Of a DNA stretch of 64,000 nucleotides, positions 31,555 to 43,687 are shown in pieces. Each line of letters begins with the position of its first letter. The first letter of the stretch is position 1. Under the pieces are notes generated by a model. The model worked only from the letters and a program-made list of their open reading frames with translations. It was not told the DNA's origin and did not search any database. This DNA is from Antedon mediterranea (lineage: Eukaryota; Echinodermata; Crinoidea; Comatulida; Antedonidae). The position numbers and the translations under genes were made by a program. The stretch spans positions 30,143,871-30,207,870 of the forward strand of contig NC_092676.1 in assembly GCF_964355755.1 (NCBI RefSeq). The letters are read 5' to 3'.

Positions 31555-32012
31555 GTAAATTCATTGAGATCCAGCCACTGATACTCACAGCATTGTCATT
31601 TTTTCAGTGCTTATTTTTTTTGTATCTCCATTGAGATCCAGCCACTGATACCCACAGCATTGTCATTTTTTCAGTACTTTTTTTTGTATCTCCATTGAGA
31701 TCCAGCCACTGATACTCACAGCATTGTCATTTTTTCAGTGCTTTTTTTTTTTGTATCTCCGTTGAGATCCAGCCACTGATACTCACAGCATTGTCATTTT
31801 TTCAGTGCTTTTTTTTTTTGTATCTCCATTGAGATCCAGCCACTGATACCCACAGCATTGTCATTTTTTCAGTGCTTTTTTTTTTGTATCTCCATTGAGA
31901 TCCAGCCACTGATACCCACAGCATTGTCATTTTTTCAGTGCTTTTTTTTGGTATAAAACTCCATTGAGATCCAGCCACTGATACCCACAGCATTGTTATT
32001 TTTTCAGTGGTT
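31555..32012. repeat. Seven or eight copies of a ~63-bp tandem repeat
   Basis: The unit contains CCATTGAGATCCAGCCACTG and ends CATTGTCATTTTTTCAGTGC followed by a T run of variable length. Each copy carries a good polypyrimidine-AG string, so it could act as a decoy acceptor for any transcript passing through. Confidence 0.9.
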
Positions 32013-32552
32013 TGTCTTTGGATTTGTAATAGATAAACTAATATATTATTTTTTTTTTAACAAATGATAAAATAGGATAGCCATGTAATATTAATAATAA
32101 GACAGCCACCAGTAGTATTGCATATAAAAGATGCAATCAAACCCAATGTACATGGCTTCTGAAATAAACTCATTAGTATAATATGGCAAACACATTTGCT
32201 AAATTATGCCATTGTTGTCAATAATACAGTCTTATCAGTGTTGGATATTATTACAGTACTGTACTTAGTTTCTATGGTTACCTAATACTCCAGAAATATT
32301 ATTTTGAATATAGGCTTTAGTACTGTAGATGTTCTTGATTAAAAATAATATTACTGTACATTTATTGTGGAAAGCGTAATTTCTGAATGATGGAAAGAAG
32401 AAGACATTAAAAATTGCAATTTGTTTATTATTTTAGCTTGGAAAGTACAGGACAGACAATTAAGAAATTAAAACCATGTCCTGTATTTTCGAGAGGCTTG
32501 TTTTACCAGCAAGATTTACTGTAAATAAAATTGCTTCAAGTCGGTATAGTGT

Positions 32553-32713
32553 AAAGCTCTGTCTACACTATCAAACTAGTTTGACCAAAAGAAGTGTGAT
32601 GCGCCCAAATATGCTATGCCCAAATATGGTAGTGATGTGACATCATCATGTCCATATATGGGCACATCACATTTTTTGTCACAAAGTTTGATAGTGCAAT
32701 GACAGAGCTTAAG
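32553..32713. mobile_element. Hairpin MITE, family 1
   Basis: AAAGCTCTGTCTACACTATC to AATGACAGAGCTTA, with a duplicated AAATATG core segment, upstream of the receptor gene. Confidence 0.75.
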
Positions 32714-33269
32714 AAAAATAGAAAATTGTCTATGTAAAGTAGTACAATAGTATTATTTAGGTTAGATAGTATAATAATAACAGTTTAGTAAAACATATTA
32801 TAAATATTCTGGTTCTAATTATTATACAGATATTGTAAGTACAATACTAATTATTACAATTGTTTACTTAGCATAATTTATTTATTTACAGAGATGCGGT
32901 TTGACAATTAAATTTGCTTACGGACGCACAATTAGAAATCAGCAGATGGCAAACCAGTGTTGGTGATTATGTCATTCTTAAAGGTCACACTCAAAGGTCA
33001 CACTACTACATCGTTTTAGAACTGGATAATCATTCAAGAATAACCATTAGAACTCTCACCATGAAATCGTGATGCGGTCCATGTTGTAGATAGGATGACC
33101 ATGAAGCCTGTATATTAAAATACATTTTTAGAGACAATACAATGCAACGGACGCCATTTTGTGCCCATTTGGATGATTGCTAGCAGGATGATTTACTAAA
33201 ATTTTGCACCAAATAATTATAAACAATAATATAAAATGCTATTGATTTAAGAAGGTACTTAACTGTAAG

Positions 33270-34361
33270 ATGGAAGATGATGCTGAGAACTTGACCTTAA
33301 ATGTAACACATGAGCCAGAAGATGATAGCTATCATCTAAATGTAATCATTCCAGTTTCAGTCATCATGATTATAATCATGATGATCTGTCTCCTAGGCAA
33401 CAGTATTGTGTGTTTGATTGTTTATCAAAAACCAGCAATGCGATCTGCAATTAACCTTCTGTTGGCAAATCTCGCTCTTGCAAATATCGTAATTTCCGTC
33501 GTGTGTACGCCATTTTTTGTTTTATCTTTATGCATGGTGGACATCGTAAGAACGTCACCCATCGCGTGTAATATTCATGCGTTTATGTATTATGCGTTTA
33601 GCATGGAGGCAACATTTATTCTTGCTGCCATAAGTGTTGATCGCTATTTTATTATCGTACATCGTAGAGACAAACTGAACCCACGTTTAGCAAAAATTGT
33701 TATTTGTGTAACATGGGCAATAAGCGTCGTTGTGTGCTTTCCTCCTGTCCTGAATGGTTTATCCAGCTACCAATTTGGACATGTACATTGTTACCCTCCT
33801 GAATCAGAGACAACTGCCGACAAAATTTATCTAGCAATCCTCGCTTTGACTCTGTTTATTGTTCCTATATTTATAATGCTCTGTTCATACTTGTGTATAT
33901 TAGATACTGTTCGTAGAAATATGTGCCGTGTGCAAAACTTTCCAGAATCTTTAAGCGTTAGTCAGGCCGGCAAGCTGGGCTTAAGACGAATAATTTCACC
34001 AAAACCATCTGTTGATATGAGATTTAAGACTAGAGCTTTCACAACTATACTCTTAATATTTTTTGTTTATCTTATTTGTTGGTTACCTTACTGTATTGCA
34101 GCAACAATTTTGACTTTCGGCGGAAATGAGCCGTTTTCATCGACGCAAGAAATCGTTCTTGTCGGCTTCACTTATTTTAATCCTGCAATTAATCCAATAA
34201 TCTACTGTTGGCGAATTAAGAAATTCCGAGAAGCGTGCGTAGAGATTGCGCCACGGTTATGCAGCCTGCTACCGAGAGTTCCGCATCGAACAAAACGAAG
34301 AGTAAAACCAAGTGCAATATACGAGTGCAATGACAAGTCATTATCTTCAACTGTTCTTTAA
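33270..34361 (+). CDS. GPR63: Class A GPCR, GPR45/GPR63-type
   Basis: Single-exon receptor of 363 residues. Seven membrane segments lie at roughly 25-51, 61-86, 103-122, 141-162, 186-210, 257-280 and 292-314. N-glycosylation sites are N7 and N11, and the likely extracellular disulfide is C100-C174. Class A landmarks are GN at 43-44, DRY at 124-126, CWLP at 270-273 and NPIIY at 308-312. Family-specific strings close to vertebrate GPR63/GPR45 are YQKPAMRSAIN, RRDKLNPRLAK, SQAGKLGL, FKTRAFTTIL and YCWRIKKFREAC. TKRRVKPSAIYEC lies near the C-terminus. Position 2.50, almost always Asp, is Asn72 here (ANLALAN). The ligand is unknown; a lipid-like ligand has been proposed for the vertebrate relatives. 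The start is the first ATG, just before the glycosylated N-terminus. Confidence 0.85.
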   Translation: MEDDAENLTLNVTHEPEDDSYHLNVIIPVSVIMIIIMMICLLGNSIVCLIVYQKPAMRSAINLLLANLALANIVISVVCTPFFVLSLCMVDIVRTSPIACNIHAFMYYAFSMEATFILAAISVDRYFIIVHRRDKLNPRLAKIVICVTWAISVVVCFPPVLNGLSSYQFGHVHCYPPESETTADKIYLAILALTLFIVPIFIMLCSYLCILDTVRRNMCRVQNFPESLSVSQAGKLGLRRIISPKPSVDMRFKTRAFTTILLIFFVYLICWLPYCIAATILTFGGNEPFSSTQEIVLVGFTYFNPAINPIIYCWRIKKFREACVEIAPRLCSLLPRVPHRTKRRVKPSAIYECNDKSLSSTVL

Positions 34362-36259
34362 TTTTAATGTTTTGTAAAAAATTGATATTATGAACAAAAC
34401 CTTGTGTAGAACGAACAATTGTACACATTTTTAATAATACAAATTCATTTATTTTCAACAAAATGGAAATATGTTTATATAATATTCTTCCATCCTGACT
34501 GAGTACTTACCTAATGTCCTCATTCTACCACTCCAAATAACATCAGTCAAAGCTATTAAATGTTTCACACTTTATCATTAAATTATTTAACTTTTTAAAA
34601 AAAAGATTCAATTCCAAATTTCATTTGTATCTTGTTGTAAAAATAACAATAAATACTATTGTATTGTATCGCATTCCATCTACCAAATCTGAACAAAACA
34701 GTGGTAACCCACTACTAGTTAATAATGTATGTACTTAGTAAAATAAAAGGTCCAAATTTTAGGTTTAGTATCTGACATTGTAGGATTCCTACATGATTCC
34801 ATTACATTATGTAAAATGATTTAAATCGTAATATAAATTAAACTATTGGTGCACTAAGTAAATTGTTTGGACATTAATGTTTAGACAGTACAAATATTGA
34901 GGAACTGAATGTGAACATTATGTAAATTATTATTGTATTATTTTGCAAAGCCTCTATCAAAATCTGCTCACAGGCGGTTCAAAAGAATTTTTAAATTGGT
35001 GACCTATAAAATGTTAACAATATTTTGTTACAAGTAAATAATTTCATTTATCTGTCAAAGAGGGTGTGGGTGCTGTTATTGGTGCTACAGAAATGTTATA
35101 AAATGCAGTTTACAAAATTAATACAATACTAACTGTAGGCCTACAGTAGGTGTAGGTATGTCGTACAATTGATGGTATTATTATTATTACTCATTAAGTG
35201 CAATGCTTAGTACAACTCCCATAATGTTGTTTTATTTTTAAGTGTTTTTAAATACAGTATCAGTATTTTAGTGTTATATCCTTGTATTCTGCCTAGGGCT
35301 GGCACTATAGGCTTACGTCTTTCATTTTGATTTACATTCAAACACAAGCTATAAACTCAGGTTTTCCTGTAGGAAGGAAAGTGATGAGAAAGGCAAGTTA
35401 AAATTCTGCTTAAAGTATTTTAGCAGAATTTTAGTCTTGTTAGCCGATTTTTGTTCATCATTTAGCATTTTTGCTAGTCTCATTGGGTGGATGTGATATC
35501 AATATATTCATGATTTGTGCTAGTACCAGAGTGGATCTGCAGAAGCATGGATTTTATGTCATGAATGGTAATTTCAAATCATGTTTCAAAACCATAGGTT
35601 AAGCAATATAAAACAAATGATAATAAATTATAAATTGAAAATGTTAGATTTGTTAGAATTAATAGTTTGTACACTGAAAGACTATTTAAATAATTATATA
35701 GAAGTCTAGAGAGATTTTGTATTTATGTGATGTTATTATTAAGTATGTTTTATGTTAATCAGTGACTTTACCACTGTATACATCTCATTACAAATGAAGG
35801 TTGGTAATGGTTACCATAGCATTGTTTACACAGAGCTCAAACAGTAAAAACACAAACCTTCTATTGTGTCAACTGATAACCTTTCAGATCCAAACACGCA
35901 CACTGTGTAATAAATACTCTATTTATGGAAGAGCATTCAATTTTATTTATTGATAAATGGTAATGTCAAATAAACTATGTATAAATAAAATAATCAATTT
36001 TTTTAATCAAAAGTACATGTTTATGAGGTGATTTTAAATTAATGATTGATTGACTAAAAATGACAGGGACAGTACATTTTTACATTTATTGTTTGCTATT
36101 TGTAATGCATATTATTTATATAAATGTCATGGAAAATGTTTTGTTTATGAATTTCCATATTATAATAAATAGACTATTGTATTGTATATATCATTTTATT
36201 ACTACTACTAAAATCTACTATCTCATGAGTATAATAATATTTATACAGTAAGCTATAAT
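34362..36259. other. 3' flank of the receptor gene and intergenic AT-rich DNA
   Basis: No coding exon is seen. AATAAA strings near 34650 could end the receptor transcript. Short open frames here match nothing recognised. Confidence 0.4.
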
Positions 36260-37021
36260 ACCAATCAAGATTGGCTTACCGCAAGAGGGCGCAACTTAAA
36301 ATCAGTGAAGCATGATGTGAGAGAGACTAATTCTTCATTCCTCGAAAAACGCGCGAAATACGTATTGATTGAGGTCTGTTTATGATTTTCAGTAGCAGTA
36401 GTTTCCTGTATTATTGGTAGTATTTTACTTACAAAATGATTGGTATTGCAAACGTAAAACGTAGTCGATTAGAAGAAGATGATATTGCAAATGAATAAAA
36501 AAAGAGGAAGGTAATGATTTAATTAACAGTTTGTATAATGATAGGATTTACTACTAAAACAATAACATGATACAATAATACTACTAGCTAGGCTAGATAC
36601 TAGCTCTAAGCCTAGCCTAGGGCTAGGGTAGGCCTAGGCCTAGCCCTCCTAGACTAGTAGTAGTAGTAGAAGAAGGCCTAATATAGGCCTCCTAGGCCTC
36701 GCTACCTATATAAATAATAAGCAGGAGAAAGCATGCAGGGCAGGCTCGCCTAGAGGCTATAAAGTATATATATATCTACTGCTGTCTACCCTCCCTAGCT
36801 AGCTAGTAGGCTAGCCTGCAGGCACAATTTATGTTTTAAAAATTAAGAAAAAGAATAGGCCTACCTAGGAAAAGATAAATGAACACAAATTATGATGAAA
36901 GATAGGCCTAGGTTGAAGAGTGCATAATGAATGTTGGTATTCCATACACAGCAGCCGAAATGACCATTAATTAAATGAAATCTTTTTAATACGTGACATT
37001 GTTTCATCATTGTATAAATAG
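36260..37021. other. WDR76 5' region with uncertain first exon
   Basis: The ATG at 36436 opens MIGIANVKRSRLEEDDIANE and then meets TAA at 36496-36498. After the stop the same frame reads KKRK and ends at the GTAATG donor at 36511, in the phase needed for exon 37022. The first exon is either broken, wrongly read at this base, or not the coding start. 36590-36700 is rich in AGGCCTA palindromes. Confidence 0.45.
36351..36358 (-). promoter_or_regulatory. Candidate E2F site of WDR76
   Basis: GCGCGAAA, i.e. TTTCGCGC on the other strand, the full E2F consensus. It is about 80 bases upstream of the probable first exon of a cell-cycle-associated gene. Confidence 0.45.
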
Positions 37022-40000
37022 GTGGTTGATGTTTGTCGAAGGTCAGCAAGATTAAAAGCTGTTGAAAAGATTGAAAATATTATTAAAGAAGAAATTAGTG
37101 AAACTGAAGAAGAAGATTTTGTTGTACTTAAGTCTGAACCTACCACTGTAAATGACGTAAGTAGATATTTTATCTAATTATAATAATAAATTATAAACAC
37201 AAACGTTGAAATAAATGAATGAAAGTACCTACTCACAGTTATTACTTGCATATTGAATTTCTTTTGTTTCTTGCAACAAAGGTAAAAAACTCAGATCTAT
37301 CAGAATATGAAAAAATGAGGCAAAGAAATATTGAGGAAAACAAAAAGTTTTTTGCCTCACTGGAAATCTTCCAGACTAAGAAAGACATGCTGATGTTCAC
37401 TCCGAATGGAACTAAGAAATCAACAACTCGAGGCTTAAAAAGGTAAACAGGAACAAAACACAAACTTGTTTGACAAAAAAGTGTTATGTGCCCAAATATG
37501 GTAGTGATATGAAATCATAAACTTTTATGGTATAGACAGAGCTTTACATAAAATATTCGGATCAAGTTTGGAAGAGGTCGTAAAACACATTTATTCTTTT
37601 TTTAAATCATTTTTATTATATATTTAGTGAAAAAAAGAAAGCAGAGCAAATTGTTCTTCGTCCTCGTTCACTAAGGCTTCAAAATATTTCTCCGAGTGGC
37701 GAATACATGCCTGTAGAAATGGTTGAACCTGAGAAACGACAAGTAAGTTGTATGATGTTGTTTACCGTATATTTACTTTTTGTTTTAATTTATTATTTAT
37801 TGATTAATTTTGTTGTTTTTTGTAATTTCTAGACAAGAAAACTAGCTGGGCCAATCCCTATGGTACCAACTAATATCAAGAATGAAGGCAAAGAAAATTT
37901 GACAACAGGTTTCAGTGACTGCGTGCAATGTTTGCATAATAGATCAACAGAAACACATTCTCCACGCCACAACAAGTAAGTAATGTTACCAGTTAATAAC
38001 TACTGAATACTTTGATGTTTATACTTCGAAACCCTGTTTCATTTTTTATTTCGGAAAAAGAATATAGAGTACAAAATTCTCCATAGCTCAAGAACAAACT
38101 ATTTCATTTTTAGATTTGTAGAAGCACTAAAAAATCTGAAACTCACAGAAGAAAAAGTTGCTAAAGTTGTTCCTAATAGAATATGTTCAGTTATTGCTCA
38201 TCCATCATCGTCTAAGCTTCTTGTAGGAGTTGGTGACAAATGGGGACACGTTGGATTGTGGGATGTGGTAAGTATGAAACTTAAAATAAGTAGTAGACAC
38301 AACAAATTGTTATTATAATTCAATTTAAATTGTTTTGAACACACTCTGTATAATATGAAAACTATAAATATGTAATTTGATTTATTTTAGCATATACAGA
38401 TAAAAAAAATGAAAATATACAGGAAATAGATCAAAACATCAACAACATTATAAAAATATAGAGTTGTAATAACTTAAAAAATTCATCCCATATGCAGTAC
38501 ACATGCAGACACAACAAATGTTTTGAAATACACTGTGTGCAATACGTAAAATGTAAGCTCATTTCTTGCAAATAATACACTACAATCTCAACAAATTTGT
38601 TTTGAACTTAACTTTATCAACTTGTTTCCATGTGTAGGATTCTAAAGAAGACAATGATGGGGTTTATCTATTTGAGCCACATTGTAAACAAGTACCCAGC
38701 CTTAAATTTGCACCGGCAAATTCTGAAAAGTTGTTTACTTGTAGTTACGATGGAACCGTAAAGTGTGGTGACTTAAACAACATGGTATTTAATGATGTAA
38801 GTTATAAAGTGAGAGTTATAAACATATATACAAACTTTCCAAACACTGTAAATCCTTATAATTATAATAGATGGGTACAGATTCTGTCCGACACGAAGGT
38901 CAAAATGGATCTTTTAATCGAGGTCATAGCTTACAGTCTTTAGCTACATCTTTTATTATATATTACCATTTTATTGTTGTGTTGTATTGTTTACCATTGA
39001 ATTGATAGAAATTAATAAATGTTGAATTTTTAATCACTCAATGCTTTAATTAACTGTAACAATGTTTCTAACACATAAAATATAATTATTGCTGTACTTT
39101 TTTTTAGATATATTCAACTGACCCTGAGGAAGACCTGTGGATAAGTTACATGGACCTGCTATCACCAGATGGATCTCAACTGCTCGTTAGTCAGAATAGG
39201 AAGAATGCATATGTTGCTCTCGTTGATCAAAGAAAATCCAGGTACAGTAGTCTTACTTAACTTAAATCAATTATCTTAAAAATCATGTAAACTATTTAGT
39301 TTTATTTGGTTCTTTCATATTAAAGTTTGATTTTTGTCTTGCTTACTATAGAAGTATGTACATTTAGATGGTGATAAGCTTTGATTAGCTAAATAGCTAT
39401 ACCTTAATATCACCATTTGGCAATTAAATTGTTCTTTTTGTTGACAATAAAGATTATTATGAGTAGTACTGCACTCTCAAATTTCATTTCATAAATGCGA
39501 TAATAAAGTTTATCTTATATATTAGTAGGAGTAGGGAGTACTAGTCTTTCTACTACTCTTACTAATATCAGTAAGAGCAGTACTCACTAACCTTACTATT
39601 GAATTGCTTAAAAACACAATTTGATATTGTTATGTTTTATTACTTATCTTTATTACAGTTCTTCAGTCCCGTCGTACATGTTACATTTATTACTTATCTT
39701 TATTACAGTTCTTCAGTCCCGTCGTCGTACATGTTACATTTATTACTTATCTTTATTACAGTTCTTCAGTCCCGTCGTCGTACATGTTACATTTATTACT
39801 TATCTTTATTACAGTTCTTCAGTCCCGTCGTCGTACATGTTACATTTATTACTTATCTTTATTACAGTTCTTCAATCCCGTCGTCGTACATGTTACATTT
39901 ATTACTTATCTTTATTACAGTTCTTCAGTCCCGTTGTACATGTTACATTTATTACTTATCTTTATTACAGTTCTTCAGTCCCGTCGTCGTACATGTTACA

Positions 40001-43000
40001 TTTATTACTTATCTTTATTACAGTTCTTCAGTCCCGTCGTCGTACATGTTACATTTATTACTTATCTTTATTACAGTTCTTCAGTCCCGTCGTACATGTT
40101 ACATTTATTACTTATCTTTATTACAGTTCTTCAGTCCCGTTGTACATGTTACATTTATTACTTATCTTTATTACAGTTCTTCAGTCCCGTCGTACATGTT
40201 ACATTTATTACTTATCTTTATTACAGTTCTTCAGTCCCGTCGTCGTACATGTTACATTTATTACTTATCTTTATTACAGTTCTTCAGTCCCGTCGTACAT
40301 GTTACATTTATTACTTATCTTTATTACAGTTCTTCAGTCCCGTCGTACATGTTACATTTATTACTTATCTTTATTACAGTTCTTCAGTCCCGTTGTACAT
40401 GTTACATTTATTACTTATCTTTATTACAGTTCATCAGTCCTGTCGTCGTACATGTTACATTTATTACTTATCTTTATTACAGTTCTTCAATCCCGTCGTC
40501 GTACATGTTACATTTATTACTTATCTTTATTACAGTTCTTCAGTCCCGTCGTCGTACATGTTACATTTATTACTTATCTTTATTACAGTTCTTCAATCCC
40601 GTCGTCGTACATGTTACATTTATTACTTATCTTTATTACAGTTCTTCAGTCCCGTCGTACATGTTACATTTATTTCTTATCTTTATTACAGTTCTTCAGT
40701 CCCGTCGTACATGTTACATTTATTACTTATCTTTATTACAGTTCTTCAGTCCCGTCGTCGTACATGTTACATTTATTACTTATCTTTATTACAGTTCTTC
40801 AGTCCCGTCGTCGTACATGTTACATTTATTACTTATCTTTATTACAGTTCTTCAGTCCCGTCGTACATGTTACATTTATTACTTATCTTTATTACAGTTC
40901 TTCAGTCCCGTCGTACATGTTACATTTATTACTTATCTTTATTACAGTTCTTCAGTCCCGTCGTCGTACATGTTACATTTATTACTTATCTTTATTACAG
41001 TTCTTCAGTCCCGTCGTACATGTTACATTTATTACTTATCTTTATTACAGTTCTTCAGTCCCGTCGTTGTACATGTTACATTTATTACTTATCTTTATTA
41101 CAGTTCTTCAGTCCCGTCGTCGTACATGTTACATTTATTACTTATCTTTATTACAGTTCTTCAGTCCCGTCGTCGTACATGTTACATTTATTACTTATCT
41201 TTATTACAGTTCTTCAGTCCCGTCGTCGTACATGTTACATTTATTACTTATCTTTATTACAGTTCTTCAGTCCCGTCGTCGTACATGTTACATTTATTAC
41301 TTATCTTTATTACAGTTCTTCAGTCCCGTCGTCGTACATGTTACATTTATTACTTATCTTTATTACAGTTCTTCAGTCCCGTCATACATGTTACATTTAT
41401 TACTTATCTTTATTACAGTTCTTCAGTCCCGTCGTACATGTTACATGATCGCAAGATAAAAACCTTATCCATCCACCCGCAGAAGAGGAATCATTTTATT
41501 ACGGCTTCAAATGATAGGTATGTATCTTAGTTTAATGTTTTACATTATTATAGTAATTAATGAAAACGTTATTTTTTAGAAGCATTGTTGAATCTAAATC
41601 TCTCTTTTAGAACTGTTGCATTATGGGATCTACGCATGTTAAAAGAACAAGGTACAAACAAGCCACTAGAAGTCATACGGCATACGAGGGCCGTTTCAAG
41701 TGCGTTCTTCTCGCCAATCACTGGTAGAAAAGTACTATCTACTTCTTTTGATGACCACATAAGGTAATGCTTAACTACAATCTCAATGAATGCTCACTGT
41801 ACTACAAGCATGGAGCCATGGATTTATTAAAGTTTAAATTTTAAATATAATAAAATAAGCAGCTGCAGGTAATCTAAGTGATAATTTACATATTCCAACC
41901 TAATTGAAGCGATTGTATTAAACTTAAAATGTGTGCTAGCTCAAATTTTTAGTTTAATCTCTATAAACATTATACTCTTACAGAATAGCAGAATTTAATG
42001 AAAGTGGTTCAACTGCAGGGTTTGAATTGAAGTTGAAACTCAGGTAAAAAAAAAATTATACAATTAACATGTTTGGCAATGTTAACAACAATAATGCTGC
42101 ATAATATTTATTATACAATGTAGTCGTTTAGAATTTAAAATAGATAAAGGGTAACAGTATTTTTAGACTATGTTAATGCGTATGACGTAAGGCTGGCGTG
42201 GCTTACACCAGTCCAGGGATTAGAATTAAGCTAATCCATGGATTAAATGCCACGGTATTCACAGGAACTACATTGCGTTTGTTTTATGTTTTAAAGCTTT
42301 AAAAAAAGTCTGGAGTCCCTTTAATTTAGTTTGTACATTAATTTATTTATGAATTAAGCTTTTATATAATGATGCCTACCAAGAACAGAGCGCCTAACAA
42401 TATTTAAACTACTGGTTAAAAAATAACTTAAGGTGAAGTTTAAATGGAAGTGCTGAATTTGTTTCTCTCAATTCATATTCTTTTTAATGGGGTCAGCAGG
42501 TGTCCTAGGCAACGGCAACAAAGTGCATGGTGTTATCACCACCGCCTTGTTCAGCTTCATACCAGGTTTACGCCATACATGTGAACATACCTTTAGAATA
42601 AAATGTAAATTCTTTCTAAGCAGTTTTGATTAACCGCGCATAAATTTAACATCAAATACCCACACCATTTGTTTGACAGACATAACAATCAAACTGGTAG
42701 ATGGGTTTCAAACTTTCGTGCTCAGTGGCACCCACAGTTGGAAGATATATTTGTAGTTGGTTGCATGGATCGACCAAGGAGGGTAAGTACAGGTTATTTT
42801 TTCACAATTTGTTAATCCAATCTTTTAGACCGTTTAAACCTTCTCTTAGAGCAGTACAGTAGTTATTTTCATTGAATCTTATCAGGTTTTGAATTTTTTT
42901 GAGTTTTTTTATATTTAGAAGTATCACACTATTTCTACGTGTTAAGGAATTCTTTTGGCGTATATTTCCTACTCTATGTGGTGTTTTTTGTTTGTTTTGT

Positions 43001-43436
43001 GCACAATATGGTTAAATCTCAATCTAGTCTTTTAGACTGTTTAAACCTCCTTAAACAATAGTTATTATCCCACTGTATTTCTAGATGTTGGGAAACACAT
43101 TGTCTGTTTTTTTTTGCTGTATGTAGCCAATATTGTAACCAATTACAAATTGTAAATATGTGCCCCAATTCGATTTTTTTTGGTTGCCATGGCACTTATA
43201 TATTTGATATTGTATAATCATTTTATGTTTTCTGGAAATAAAGATACCTGTACCGATATATATGTGGTATTGTTTTTTCAATACAGATTGAGATATATTC
43301 TACTGATGGCAACGTCTTGCACAATTGTATGGATGACGAGTATCTTGCTTCTATTTGTTCAATCAATGAATTTCATCCATCACGAGACATCCTGATTGGT
43401 GGGAACTCAAGTGGGCGTGTCCATGTGTTTATGTAA
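37022..43436 (+). CDS. WDR76: WD repeat-containing protein 76
   Basis: Twelve exons: 37022-37156, 37282-37442, 37628-37742, 37833-37975, 38114-38267, 38638-38796, 39108-39241, 41419-41517, 41611-41763, 41984-42043, 42680-42782, 43287-43436. Phases agree and give 521 residues without the first exon, whose start is uncertain (see 36260-37021). The basic N-terminal part has RRSARLK, LSEYEKMRQRNIEENKKFFASL and LRPRSLRL, and a C-terminal WD40 propeller follows (AHPSSSKLLVGVGDKWGHVG, FTCSYDGTVKCGD, ending GGNSSGRVHVFM), as in WDR76. The family is nuclear and linked to DNA damage and CUL4 complexes. The intron before 41419 consists largely of ~35 copies of this exon's own acceptor. If an upstream in-frame acceptor is used, the propeller gains a long hydrophobic insert. 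Confidence 0.9.
37461..37543. mobile_element. Hairpin MITE, family 1 (partial)
   Basis: Core TTATGTGCCCAAATATGGTA and end ATAGACAGAGCTTTA in a WDR76 intron; the left end is missing. Confidence 0.55.
39653..41445 (+). repeat. ~35-copy array of the WDR76 exon acceptor (50/53-bp unit)
   Basis: Each unit holds ATTACTTATCTTTATTACAG (polypyrimidine-like tract plus AG) followed by TTCTTCAGTCCCGTCGTACA, the first bases of the next exon. Units are 50 bases with one CGT and 53 with two, both 2 modulo 3. The array is stop-free in all three forward frames, so long open frames of 550-640 codons across it are by-products. The last copy is the acceptor that restores the WDR76 frame. Confidence 0.95.
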
Positions 43437-43526
43437 ATACACATCCTTTAAATATAAAAGTCATTTTTACTCAAATTGTTTCTGCTTAGTAAACATTTAA
43501 ACTATATAAAGTATGTTTTTGTTTAA

Positions 43527-43687
43527 AGCTCTGTCTATCAAACTTTATGTGACAACAAAAATGTGATGGGCCCATATATGGACATGATGATGTCATATCA
43601 CTAGCATATATAAGAATATCACTATCATATTTGGGCACATCACATTTTTTTATCAAGCTACTTTTATAGTGTAGATTGAGTTTAAGA
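43527..43687. mobile_element. Hairpin MITE, family 1
   Basis: AAAGCTCTGTCTATCAAAC to ATAGTGTAGATTGAGTTTAA, just after the WDR76 stop codon and so probably in its 3' untranslated region. Confidence 0.7.

Larger units (their letters stand above)
28650..33269. other. Region between CFAP298 and the GPCR gene
   Basis: No further conserved coding exon is seen. It holds four arrays or mobile elements listed separately. A possible non-coding first exon of the receptor could lie near 30150-30268, ending at a GTAAGA donor, with an acceptor (TTTACAG) near 32890. A CRE-like TGACGTA is at about 30139. These are weak inferences. Confidence 0.35.

Noticed and set aside
31802-31993. Repetitive protein with MTMLWVSVAGSQW units
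   Set aside because: Antisense reading of the ~63-bp minisatellite upstream of the receptor gene.
39599-41530. Overlapping open frames of 554, 612 and 643 codons
   Set aside because: All lie in the WDR76 acceptor array. A stop-free unit of 50/53 bases is open in every frame automatically, so they are not evidence for a separate protein.
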